62,900 bases of DNA from the IMG/VR virus record IMGVR_UViG_3300042987_001364, positions 1-62,900 of that record. One strand, 5' to 3'. The notes below the pieces were generated by a model that was not told the origin of the DNA, made no database searches, and was given only the letters and a program-made list of their open reading frames with translations. The DNA is from a virus. The position numbers were made by a program, and so were the translations under genes. Within the stretch, counting starts at the first letter, position 1. Each line of letters starts with the position of its first letter. Below, piece by piece: positions 44,179 through 49,907 of this stretch.

Positions 44179-44582
44179 AAATTAAACTCCTGTTGAATTG
44201 AAATAAGCCGACTCACGGCGTGTTGATGCTGTGGTATCTCCGTGCGTGACTTCACTCCCAATTCATCTTTCAGCCACTGCGCAGCACTCTCTTCGGAGGC
44301 TTCGAATACTTGGTTTGCTTCTACTAAAAACTGATGAAACTTTTTGTCTCGACAGAGGATTCCCGCCAGACGGACGTAATCATGAGACAGTTCTTTCTCA
44401 CGTTCCATCGGGCGTTCATCCTCATTGAGACGAACCATCACAACCTGATACCGAGCCCCAACGAAGTCACGGATAATTTCGTCCGGGAGTTCATCAGGGT
44501 GAATGCCGAAAGAAAGTACGAAACCATTCTTGGCATCTTGTTTCAAGGCAATCTTCACGGCTTCAAATTGTGAGGTTTTCAT
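44163..44582 (-). CDS. Conserved recombination-operon protein
   Basis: A 139-residue protein. The opening MKTSQFEAVKIALKQDAKNG and FGIHPDELPDEIIRDFVGAR are conserved in phages that also carry annealing proteins. No enzyme motif is evident. Start at ATG 44582 directly after the SSB-like gene. Probably a partner in recombination or replication. Confidence 0.55.
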   Translation of the reverse strand: MKTSQFEAVKIALKQDAKNGFVLSFGIHPDELPDEIIRDFVGARYQVVMVRLNEDERPMEREKELSHDYVRLAGILCRDKKFHQFLVEANQVFEASEESAAQWLKDELGVKSRTEIPQHQHAVSRLISIQQEFNLWKSD

Positions 44583-44583
44583 A

Positions 44584-44871
44584 TCAGAACGGCACGTCTT
44601 CGTCTTGTTGAGGGGGCGAATAAGTTTGAGGTGCAGGACGGTTAGGCGACACAAAAGGTGCACCGACCTTAAGACTCACAAACCAGCCGCGCGAAGATTC
44701 TTTCCGCCAGCCACCGAGACGAATCTTGACAAGACCGTTATCGGCATTCTTGATGAGGTCCTGAAGCAGAGACACTTCGATTGAAACATCGCCTTGGAAG
44801 TCAGGGGATTTCTCATGAACCTTGCGGTCATTCTGAAACAGGGCACCAGAGTTAGGGTAAAGCGTGGTCAC
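44584..44871 (-). CDS. SSB-like protein with acidic tip
   Basis: A 95-residue protein: a compact beta-rich body (SGALFQNDRKVHEKSPDFQG, then VKIRLGGWRKESSRGWFVSL) and a Pro-rich linker ending DEDVPF. That ending copies the C-terminal tip (DDDIPF) by which SSB recruits partners. Located between the ERF annealing gene and its partner; it overlaps ERF by 4 bases. A single-strand-binding role is inferred. Confidence 0.6.
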   Translation of the reverse strand: MTTLYPNSGALFQNDRKVHEKSPDFQGDVSIEVSLLQDLIKNADNGLVKIRLGGWRKESSRGWFVSLKVGAPFVSPNRPAPQTYSPPQQDEDVPF

Positions 44872-45509
44872 TTGAAACTCTCTTTCATGGTTTTGAACAG
44901 GGCCATCACGTTCTCATACGTGTCGGCATCTTCAGCTTTGAGTTTGTCGTAGGTCTGACGATTGACCTTGAACACGCTCATCACATCATCGGGAGTCTTG
45001 CACAGATCAAGAGCCACTCCGGTTGCATCCACCACAGCCTGTGCCCAGTTAGACACCTTGGGCGGAATGTGGAGTGAACCGAAGGCGGGCTTGTCGGACT
45101 TAGGTTCCGGCTTAGGCTCGGGCCGAACTTCGGGTTTGCTATCACCTGCATCGATGGCATCGTGCTCAACGATTTCCAAGGCGGTCATCCACAGGTAACG
45201 GCGCTGGTAAGTCTGGACAGCACCAAGCTGTTGGATTGGGTGAGCGCCCTTCAGTTCAGCAGCGGCCATCGGAGAGGTGATGTTCAGCAAGCTGCCATCT
45301 TCCGTATCGACGATGCTAAGTTCGGCATAGTCGCGTCCGAAAGTGACAACACCACACAAGCCAAGGTCATAAAAGATCGACTGGATGTGGGGAAGGAAGT
45401 CACCCAGTTCAAAGTAGTGATAACCGCTGAACTTGTTATGGCCGCTTTTCTTCAGGTCACGCGACTGTAGCTTCACTCGCGCTTTCATCAGCTTCTTGTG
45501 CACTGACAT
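44868..45509 (-). CDS. ERF-family single-strand annealing protein
   Basis: A 213-residue recombinase. The core HPIQQLGAVQTYQRRYLWMT and LEIVEHDAIDA is the signature of the ERF family; the N-terminus (KKSGHNKFSGYHYFELGDFL) also fits. A Pro/Lys/Glu linker (about 124-140) separates it from a helical C-terminal domain. Together with the upstream exonuclease it would repair or join concatemeric phage DNA. Starts at 45509 inside the exonuclease gene; 45488 is possible. Confidence 0.88.
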   Translation of the reverse strand: MSVHKKLMKARVKLQSRDLKKSGHNKFSGYHYFELGDFLPHIQSIFYDLGLCGVVTFGRDYAELSIVDTEDGSLLNITSPMAAAELKGAHPIQQLGAVQTYQRRYLWMTALEIVEHDAIDAGDSKPEVRPEPKPEPKSDKPAFGSLHIPPKVSNWAQAVVDATGVALDLCKTPDDVMSVFKVNRQTYDKLKAEDADTYENVMALFKTMKESFK

Positions 45510-46380
45510 TCATTGATTCCTTGTAGAGTTGATACTGGTTACACCACGGAGAGACTGTGCAGAACTTCTCGCAACGGGTTCTCTCACCTGGACGCCTTTC
45601 AATAACATACGCCTCACCCATCTCCTGAACTTTGGCGTTGGCTTTATCTTCTTCAACAAACACAAAATTCGCACGCTTGTTGCCTTTCTTCTTGATGGCG
45701 AAAGTGGTCGGCTTCTCCCACATCTCTTCGCTCGAACACTCTGGGAGATCGCCCCCCACCTCCGACTGGAACATAGCTTCGGCGTGGAGATGGATACGCT
45801 TGCGGATGTACTCTTCACGAGCCTCAATCGGCCAGAGAGGGATAGGAACGACAACAATCGGGGCCGAAGGATAATCCTGTTTCTGTTCGGCGTCGCGCCG
45901 ATTCCAGTCACGGAGGATCGCCACGATCTGTAAAGACTTGATCGGACGATGTTTGATTGTCTCGATCAACCAAGCATAGACATTCAACTGGCGATGCCAG
46001 TCCAGCTTGTCGTTCATGACCGACCAAACAGAGGTTACCTTGTAATCACTGATGACGATGCCATCGTCAAAGAACTCTTGAAGATCAACGGCCCCACTCA
46101 ACGACCAGCCATCCACTTCAGCAAACAATCTTTCTTCAACAACGTGGTTGCGATCCTTGCCGTGTTCAAGGACGTTATGCAGCGCAGACCCAAACAAACT
46201 CCACACCATCTCACTGGCATCTTCTTCAATATCATTCCAGTGCTGGCGACGAAGCTGCACGATTCGCGGAGAAGATAATAATTCAGTGGCACTTACGTGA
46301 GCACCACCCTTGCTATACTGTGGGCGCCTCAAGACATTGATAATTGTCTCTGGCAAATTATGTCGGTTGGTGAGTTTCAT
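45457..46380 (-). CDS. RecB/Cas4-like exonuclease with Cys cluster
   Basis: A 307-residue PD-(D/E)XK enzyme: H68 in FGSALHNVLE, D99 in LSGAVDLQEF, then D112 and K114 in VISDYKVTSV; Q123-type helix afterwards. The C-terminus has RCEKFCTVSPWCNQY, cysteines that could hold an iron-sulfur cluster with one further ligand. It would resect DNA ends for ERF to anneal. Perfect AGGAGG ribosome binding site before ATG 46380; promoter at 46399-46427. First gene of the minus operon. Confidence 0.85.
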   Translation of the reverse strand: MKLTNRHNLPETIINVLRRPQYSKGGAHVSATELLSSPRIVQLRRQHWNDIEEDASEMVWSLFGSALHNVLEHGKDRNHVVEERLFAEVDGWSLSGAVDLQEFFDDGIVISDYKVTSVWSVMNDKLDWHRQLNVYAWLIETIKHRPIKSLQIVAILRDWNRRDAEQKQDYPSAPIVVVPIPLWPIEAREEYIRKRIHLHAEAMFQSEVGGDLPECSSEEMWEKPTTFAIKKKGNKRANFVFVEEDKANAKVQEMGEAYVIERRPGERTRCEKFCTVSPWCNQYQLYKESMNVSAQEADESASEATVA

Positions 46381-46398
46381 GTGTCCTCCTGAAACGTC

Positions 46399-46427
46399 AC
46401 TGTAAGGCAACAGTCAGCATCATGCAA
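46399..46427 (-). promoter_or_regulatory. Promoter of the minus-strand recombination operon
   Basis: On the minus strand TTGCAT (46427-46422), a 17-base spacer, and TACAGT (46404-46399). Transcription would start about 12 bases before the exonuclease ATG and run through about 18 overlapping genes to 41164. Confidence 0.55.
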
Positions 46428-46459
46428 GAACTATCTGGTAACATGGTGTCCTAAGACAT

Positions 46460-46738
46460 ATGCGAAGAGCAGCGAGGCGGGACGATAACGAATCATCTAT
46501 TGTGAAAGCGTTGCGTGACGCGGGCGCCACGGTGTATTTCATCGATCAACCCTGTGATCTGATCGTAGGTTACGAGGGAAAAACGCTGTTGTTTGAAGTG
46601 AAAGATGGCAACAAGCCACCGTCGGCGCGGAAGCTAACAGAGAACGAGCAGAAGTTCTTCGACACGTGGACAGGTGGTCCGGCATATGTAGTAGATAGCA
46701 TCCAGGCGGCCCTTGCAGTTATGAAGGGCGTGGTGTAA
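46460..46738 (+). CDS. VRR-NUC-like small nuclease
   Basis: A 92-residue protein of the short PD-(D/E)XK/VRR-NUC type: DDNESSIVKALRDAGATVYF, then D48-like QPCDLIVGYEGKTLLFEVKD, where D, E and K (EVKDG) form the metal site, and PPSARKLTENEQKF. It may resolve branched DNA during recombination. It is divergent from the exonuclease operon and followed by a strong terminator. Confidence 0.75.
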   Translation: MRRAARRDDNESSIVKALRDAGATVYFIDQPCDLIVGYEGKTLLFEVKDGNKPPSARKLTENEQKFFDTWTGGPAYVVDSIQAALAVMKGVV

Positions 46739-46774
46739 AGTAGTGGGGTTGTATCTCCGGTTCGAGTGAGTTTT

Positions 46775-46802
46775 GGCCCTCTTAGTTGAGGGCCTTTTTT
46801 TT
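46775..46802 (+). terminator. Rho-independent terminator
   Basis: GGCCCTC (46775-46781) pairs with GAGGGCC (46788-46794), loop TTAGTT, followed by eight T. It separates the VRR-NUC gene from the RNA locus. Confidence 0.9.
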
Positions 46803-46806
46803 GCTC

Positions 46807-46835
46807 TTGACCGATACAGGGACTCAAGCTATCTT
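46807..46835 (+). promoter_or_regulatory. Promoter of the tRNA/structured-RNA locus
   Basis: TTGACC (46807-46812), a 17-base spacer, and TATCTT (46830-46835), only five bases after a terminator. It would start a transcript near 46842 leading to the tRNA and the structured RNAs. Confidence 0.6.
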
Positions 46836-46897
46836 TTAGAGGCAACTTTCCTTTCGGTTGTGCTCGTTGTTATCTCGTCCTCCATGAGAGCGGTGTC

Positions 46898-46921
46898 CCC
46901 CCAGGCGTCGGTGCCTGGGGG
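46898..46921 (+). other. GC-rich nine-pair hairpin before the tRNA
   Basis: CCCCCAGGC (46898-46906) pairs with GCCTGGGGG (46913-46921), loop GTCGGT. No T-tract follows. It ends 20 bases before the tRNA and could direct processing or attenuate the transcript. Confidence 0.6.
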
Positions 46922-46941
46922 AATGCTGTCCAGCTTGATCC

Positions 46942-47016
46942 GCTCCCTTCGTATAACGGTTATTACGGCTGATTTGTAATCAGCTTATCTGGGTTCGATT
47001 CCTAGAGGGAGCACCA
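46942..47016 (+). tRNA. tRNA-Thr (anticodon UGU)
   Basis: A 75-base tRNA. Acceptor GCTCCCT pairs with AGGGAGC; the anticodon arm is GCTGA-TTTGTAA-TCAGC with anticodon TGT; the T arm is CTGGG-TTCGATT-CCTAG; and the 3' ACCA is encoded. The D arm has one mismatch. It reads ACA threonine codons. Confidence 0.93.
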
Positions 47017-47019
47017 GTC

Positions 47020-47115
47020 AGAGTGGGCATTGTGCGCCAATCCTTTCTCGGGATGCGCAGTCAGTATGCACAGTGCCTACTCTCACTGGTATCTGCCAGT
47101 GAAACCGAGAAAGGA
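47020..47115 (+). ncRNA. Pseudoknot-like leader that can mask a ribosome binding site
   Basis: Three helices fit together. P1: 47020-47035 pairs with 47068-47083 (16 pairs, two G-U). Inside it, TGCGC-ca-ATCC (47033-47043) pairs with GGAT-GCGCA (47051-47059), leaving loop TTTCTCG. P2: CACTGG (47084-47089) with CCAGTG (47096-47101), stacked on P1. The loop TTTCTCG (47044-47050) pairs with CGAGAAA (47106-47112), extendable to 11 pairs (47041-47051 with 47105-47115), covering AAAGGA, the ribosome binding site of the next gene. P1's inner end and the inner hairpin share three bases. This is the layout of a translational riboswitch; the ligand, if any, is unknown. Confidence 0.65.
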
Positions 47116-47120
47116 AAATC

Positions 47121-47276
47121 ATGAAACGCAAAATCTTAGTTGGCCTCGCCTTAGTCGGCATCCCGCTGGCGGCATGGGCTAACTGCACTCACTTCACGAT
47201 GATGGTCGGAGATCGTGTGGTGCCATGTACCATATGCTGCACACCAGAGGGTCAGTGCGTCACGCGCTGTTTCTAA
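47121..47276 (+). CDS. Secreted six-cysteine peptide
   Basis: A 51-residue protein. MKRKILVGLALVGIPLAAWA is a classic signal peptide with AWA as the cleavage site, leaving a 31-residue mature peptide with six Cys (C22, C36, C39, C40, C46, C50), enough for three disulfides in the periplasm. No known family recognised. Its ribosome binding site lies inside the pseudoknot-like leader. A periplasmic inhibitor, exclusion factor or toxin-like peptide are all possible. Confidence 0.65.
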   Translation: MKRKILVGLALVGIPLAAWANCTHFTMMVGDRVVPCTICCTPEGQCVTRCF

Positions 47277-47283
47277 GCAACGC

Positions 47284-47305
47284 CCGCCCATCTCCGGGTG
47301 GGCGG
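47284..47305 (+). other. Hairpin after the cysteine peptide
   Basis: CCGCCCA (47284-47290) pairs with TGGGCGG (47299-47305), loop of eight. It follows the stop codon by seven bases; lacking a T-tract, it may stabilise or weakly terminate the message. Confidence 0.5.
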
Positions 47306-47328
47306 TCTGAAGTTCTAGCAGAAACCTC

Positions 47329-47364
47329 ATAGAACCTTATAGAACTCCCATAGAGACTCATAGA
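47329..47364. repeat. Four ATAGA iterons in helical phase
   Basis: ATAGA begins at 47329, 47339, 47350 and 47360, spacing 10, 11 and 10 bp, within the looser unit CTCATAGAAC. All four face the same side of the helix, as expected for cooperative protein binding. A+T-rich DNA and a perfect dyad follow. Confidence 0.55.
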
Positions 47365-47375
47365 AGTAAAAAAAG

Positions 47376-47397
47376 TTACGTCACCCTCTTGACGTAA
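47376..47397. promoter_or_regulatory. Perfect 8-bp dyad, candidate operator
   Basis: TTACGTCA (47376-47383) and TGACGTAA (47390-47397) are exact inverted repeats separated by six bases. The second arm overlaps TTGACG, a fair -35 box, although no good -10 follows at the right spacing. Confidence 0.5.
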
Positions 47398-47424
47398 TAC
47401 GTGAGGTTAGGCAAGATTTCTCCT

Positions 47425-47574
47425 GTTGGGCGGCATCCCAACAATGTCTATAGGAACAATAACTTACCCCAGAATGTTCAAGTGGGGCATGTGTAATCAG
47501 TGGTGCGTTGTTCCTATCGCATTGTTGGTTGCCCATGCCAGGGCCATGCCCCACTTAAGCACTCTGGGGTTTTT
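47425..47574 (+). ncRNA. Structured RNA with two interleaved long helices
   Basis: Helix A: CCAACAATG (47438-47446) pairs with CATTGTTGG (47520-47528), and ATAGGAACAA (47450-47459) with TTGTTCCTAT (47508-47517). Helix B: CCCCAGA (47467-47473) with TCTGGGG (47563-47569), and AAGTGGGGCATG (47480-47491) with CATGCCCCACTT (47545-47556), then five T. The order A-B-A-B is that of a pseudoknot, or of alternative folds in which B is a terminator. A further hairpin, GTTGGG-CGGCAT-CCCAAC (47425-47442), competes with helix A. Chance pairing of this extent is very unlikely. Confidence 0.65.
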
Positions 47575-48003
47575 GCTTTTCTGGCTCGCTTCAACTCGGC
47601 TTCTGTTTAAGAGTCACTTAAGTCCCGATACCTCGGGTAGGAACTGAGTAACCGTAAAGCGTCATGGCGGCGGCGAAAGGGTAGTACCTTAGGACGGACG
47701 TATGGAAACGGTGGGCAGTAGCTTAAAGCTGGAACAATCGCACCAGACCAGCAAGAGCGGGATGCACTCAAAGTATCGAGTGGCGCAGTGCTCGGTGTGA
47801 GCCTCCTGATAGGCAAAAGACTGCGACTCAACACGGGTTAGGCCGGGGTTGAGCGATGGGGTGACTCAGCGGATACCTAATCTAGCATGAGCCATTGGAT
47901 ACATCCCGAGGGTTGCCTTCGTAGGCTGCCCTTGGGAAGGTTTTGCCCAGAGTTCCTATGCGTTTCCTATCCCGCATGCCACGTGATCCTGACGAGACTG
48001 AAT
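47575..48003 (+). other. Non-coding, structured stretch
   Basis: No gene seen. Several hairpins can form: CCCGA-TACC-TCGGG near 47634; CTCAAC with GTTGAG closing about 47827-47853; GCCT-CCTGAT-AGGC near 47800; and a 14-pair stem at 47905-47936 (CCCGAGGG with CCCTTGGG, loop TCGT). The content resembles a large folded RNA continuing from the interleaved-helix element, up to the ATG at 48004. Confidence 0.45.
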
Positions 48004-48426
48004 ATGCGAGTCGACTTAAACGTACCGTATGCTGAAAAAGAGAGTGCCAAAAGATTAGGCGCTAGATGGGATGCAATCAAAAAGACTTGGTATGTGATCG
48101 ACGCTGTGGAGTTGTGGCCGTTCATGAAGTGGATGCCTGCTCATCTTAAGCGGCCTGTTAAGAACACTCAGCCTACAGCACAGACCAAGACGGCTAAACG
48201 AAGTAAGCAAGTGAAGTCTAAGAAGGCTTATGAGAACGCCATGAACAGACTGGCACAGAAGAACGCGAGTCTGATTGTTGGCCCGATGACTTCACGAACG
48301 GACTTCTCTTTACCTGACACGGGTTGTTCGTGTCCGCCGTGGGAGGAATGCGAACACGTTCTACGGGCTAGAGTTGAAGTCAGTCCTGAGCAGTTAAGTC
48401 ATATCAGGTCGATCATCAACGGGTAG
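48004..48426 (+). CDS. DUF5710-domain protein
   Basis: A 140-residue protein. Residues 1-30, MRVDLNVPYAEKESAKRLGA then RWDAIKKTWYV, are the DUF5710 motif found in primases, conjugation proteins and phage proteins. A Lys/Thr-rich linker and a C-terminal cysteine cluster (DTGCSCPPWEECEHVLRA) follow. It lies alone between two non-coding structured segments, so an RNA- or DNA-binding partner role is tempting but unproven. The frame is open upstream to 47887, which lacks the family pattern. Confidence 0.7.
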   Translation: MRVDLNVPYAEKESAKRLGARWDAIKKTWYVIDAVELWPFMKWMPAHLKRPVKNTQPTAQTKTAKRSKQVKSKKAYENAMNRLAQKNASLIVGPMTSRTDFSLPDTGCSCPPWEECEHVLRARVEVSPEQLSHIRSIING

Positions 48427-48663
48427 TAGACTTGTGGGTTAACGTACTACAATATGTCATGTTGTCGGACTCGAACCATGGCGAGGCGTGTGATCCACAG
48501 ATGACAACGGACACCCCGGAGAGACGGGGGCTAACAGGAAAGCAAGTCAGGAGTATCCTCAACTACAGGGGATAGAATTCGTGGCTTCTGGCTTGCTTCC
48601 TTGTTGGCGTTACGGGGCGGGGCGCTGTCATGGCGCGTTAAGAAAGTCCTATTTCGCCAACAT
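48427..48663 (+). other. Non-coding segment with strong stems
   Basis: No gene seen. AGGAAAGCAAGTCAG (48536-48550) pairs over 14 pairs with CTGGCTTGCTTCCT (48588-48601), one bulge and one G-U. TGTTGGCG (48602-48609) pairs with CGCCAACA (48655-48662), ending one base before the first tandem RNA copy. GTTGTC...GACAAC and CCCCG-GAGAGA-CGGGG lie upstream. Confidence 0.5.
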
Positions 48664-48786
48664 CCAACACGCATGAGTATTGGAGTCCGAGGGGGCGCGA
48701 ACCCTTGGTAAGCCAGTTAATAATTCCGACAGTCCTAGGAAACTTCGAATGAAACTGACCAGATAGCCAGTACTCAGCCGTGTTGG
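48664..48786 (+). ncRNA. Tandem structured RNA, copy 1
   Basis: Closed by CCAACACG (48664-48671) and CGTGTTGG (48779-48786). Inside: P2 GAGTA (48675-48679) with TACTC (48771-48775); P3 GAGGG (48689-48693) with CCCTT (48702-48706) around GGCGCGAA; a long arm CAGTT (48714-48718) with AACTG (48753-48757) stacked on ATTC-GA (48723-48729, one bulge) with TCGAAT (48745-48750). Copy 2 at 48895 keeps these helices with different bases. No known RNA family recognised. Confidence 0.8.
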
Positions 48787-48897
48787 TGTAGCTCAACTGA
48801 AAGCTGGCATATATTGAAACCAGCTAGTCGGCAGACGAAAGATAGAGCGGCCTCGGCAGGGGACGGTTGCGGGTTTGAATCCCGTCATCAACAACCA
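48781..48897 (+). ncRNA. tRNA-like structure with 50-base D loop
   Basis: Acceptor TGTTGGTG (48781-48788) pairs with CATCAACA (48886-48893), 8 pairs, followed by A and encoded CCA (48895-48897). D stem GCTC (48791-48794) with GAGC (48845-48848). T arm GCGGG-TTTGAAT-CCCGT (48869-48885); the usual C of TTC is T. The D loop is 50 bases and holds the hairpin AGCTGG/CCAGCT (48802-48825). Only 20 bases remain for anticodon arm and variable region, with no 7-base anticodon loop, so it is not a normal tRNA. Its ends overlap both tandem RNA copies. Confidence 0.55.
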
Positions 48898-49024
48898 ACA
48901 CGCATGGCGATTGGACTCTAAGATAGCGCGAAATCTTGGTAAGCCCATCAATAGTCCGAAGTCCTGGCGCTAGAGGTATTCTTCGGATGCGGTGAGCCAG
49001 ATAGCCAGTCGCCAGCCGTGTTGG
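48895..49024 (+). ncRNA. Tandem structured RNA, copy 2
   Basis: Closed by CCAACACG (48895-48902) and CGTGTTGG (49017-49024). P2 GGCGA (48906-48910) with TCGCC (49009-49013); P3 AAGAT (48920-48924) with ATCTT (48933-48937) around AGCGCGAA; arm CATC (48946-48949) with GGTG (48991-48994) stacked on GTCCGAAG (48954-48961) with CTTCGGAT (48981-48988). Compared with copy 1, P2 changes by three and P3 by two double compensatory substitutions, while GCGCGAA, TTGGTAAGCC and CCAGATAGCCAG are kept. Confidence 0.8.
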
Positions 49025-49096
49025 GGGAAGTACTGAGTGCCACAGTGCACTATTGTTACTGTGTTCCTACCTGTTAGCATGCTACTCATTACAACA

Positions 49097-49112
49097 CATG
49101 CCACGGGGCATG
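49097..49112 (+). other. Hairpin before the 98-aa gene
   Basis: CATGCC-ACGG-GGCATG, six pairs, eight bases before the GGAGAG ribosome binding site. The rest of 49025-49128 contains only weak pairing (AGTGC with GCACT). Confidence 0.4.
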
Positions 49113-49128
49113 AACTTGGAGAGTCTGT

Positions 49129-49425
49129 ATGAACCGCATCCCGTCAGTACCTAACATCCCTGTTCTGTCGAAGCCAGAGCGTAACTTTACATACGGAGAG
49201 TTGCGGCAGAAATGTGACAAGCTACAGGATGAAGTTCGTCGGCTGCAGGATATCGTGGATCATCAGCACGCGATCATCTTGAGCCAGCAGCCCATGATGG
49301 CTCATCTTCAATGGGAGGCATCGAAGTGGCAGCACTTCAAGAGGATCATGGAGAAGGAACAGGGTACGGCCGCAGTTGCGGAGGCAGAGCACGCGGTACA
49401 ACAACGCATGGCGGGGTTGATTTGA
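49129..49425 (+). CDS. Coiled-coil hypothetical protein, 98 aa
   Basis: A 98-residue protein with a clear heptad region (RQKCDKLQDEVRRLQDIVDH) and a helical C-terminus. GGAGAG ribosome binding site. First gene of the rightward accessory operon. Function unknown. Confidence 0.6.
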   Translation: MNRIPSVPNIPVLSKPERNFTYGELRQKCDKLQDEVRRLQDIVDHQHAIILSQQPMMAHLQWEASKWQHFKRIMEKEQGTAAVAEAEHAVQQRMAGLI

Positions 49426-49433
49426 GGTGATAG

Positions 49434-49634
49434 GTGAAGAATAGGTATCGGATCAAAAGCACAGAGATAGGCAGTTTCAGTATCGATGTTAAGTATTGGT
49501 GGTGGCCGTTCTGGATTCCTGCCACGAATACAAGTTATGGAACAGTTGATGAAGCAAGATCGGCAACGATGAAGTTGATAAATGCCGGACGAATTGTTGA
49601 GGAAGTGCGTGAGGGGAATAACAACAAACAATAG
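49434..49634 (+). CDS. Hypothetical protein, 66 aa
   Basis: A 66-residue protein with KYWWWPFWIPATNTSYGTVD, an unusually Trp-rich surface-like strand pair, then a helix (ARSATMKLINAGRIVEEV). GTG start after AGGTGA. Function unknown. Confidence 0.5.
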   Translation: MKNRYRIKSTEIGSFSIDVKYWWWPFWIPATNTSYGTVDEARSATMKLINAGRIVEEVREGNNNKQ

Positions 49635-49644
49635 GTAAAACACA

Positions 49645-49773
49645 ATGGGTTGGTACGAGCTGTTCGAACAAGGTTTCGAAGAGGGAATGAAAACGGGTGT
49701 AGCGATAGGCGTGTTGTTTGGTATCGCTCTGACATGCGGTATTGGTTTGTTCTACGTAATGGTGATTCGATGA
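49645..49773 (+). CDS. Small membrane protein, 42 aa
   Basis: A 42-residue protein: MGWYELFEQGFEEGMKTG, then a single transmembrane helix (VAIGVLFGIALTCGIGLFYV). It overlaps the next gene by 4 bases (ATGA). Function unknown. Confidence 0.55.
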   Translation: MGWYELFEQGFEEGMKTGVAIGVLFGIALTCGIGLFYVMVIR

Positions 49774-49907
49774 CTGAAGAGCAAAAGAAGATTTGGAATG
49801 ACGCAATTGATTCGGTACTTGAGTTATTGCGCATCCATCCTCCGAGCCGCATCGGAGAGGCAGCATTCATGCGGCGCTTAATAAACCTTAAGGAGAAACT
49901 AAAGTGA
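49770..49907 (+). CDS. Small helical protein, 45 aa
   Basis: A 45-residue protein beginning MTEEQKKIWNDAIDSVLELL and ending in a basic helix. It overlaps the genes on both sides by 4 bases. Function unknown. Confidence 0.5.
   Translation: MTEEQKKIWNDAIDSVLELLRIHPPSRIGEAAFMRRLINLKEKLK

Noticed and set aside
47313-47364. Possible CRISPR-like repeats
   Set aside because: Units are only 10-11 bp with no spacers and no cas genes; they are phased iterons.
47391-47410. TAATACG resembling a T7 promoter
   Set aside because: Only the first seven bases match and no phage RNA polymerase gene is present.
47887-48003. Upstream extension of the DUF5710 frame by 39 codons
   Set aside because: The DUF5710 motif begins at ATG 48004; the extension crosses a strong 14-pair hairpin and is not protein-like.
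48455-48503. Minus-strand GGTTCGAGTCC with GTTGTC/GACAAC closure, tRNA-like
   Set aside because: The T stem has only two to three pairs and there is no anticodon arm or CCA; treated as part of the structured segment.
49025-49096. Third copy of the tandem RNA
   Set aside because: None of GCGCGAA, TTGGTAAGCC or the CCAACACG closing stem occurs here or elsewhere in the RNA region.
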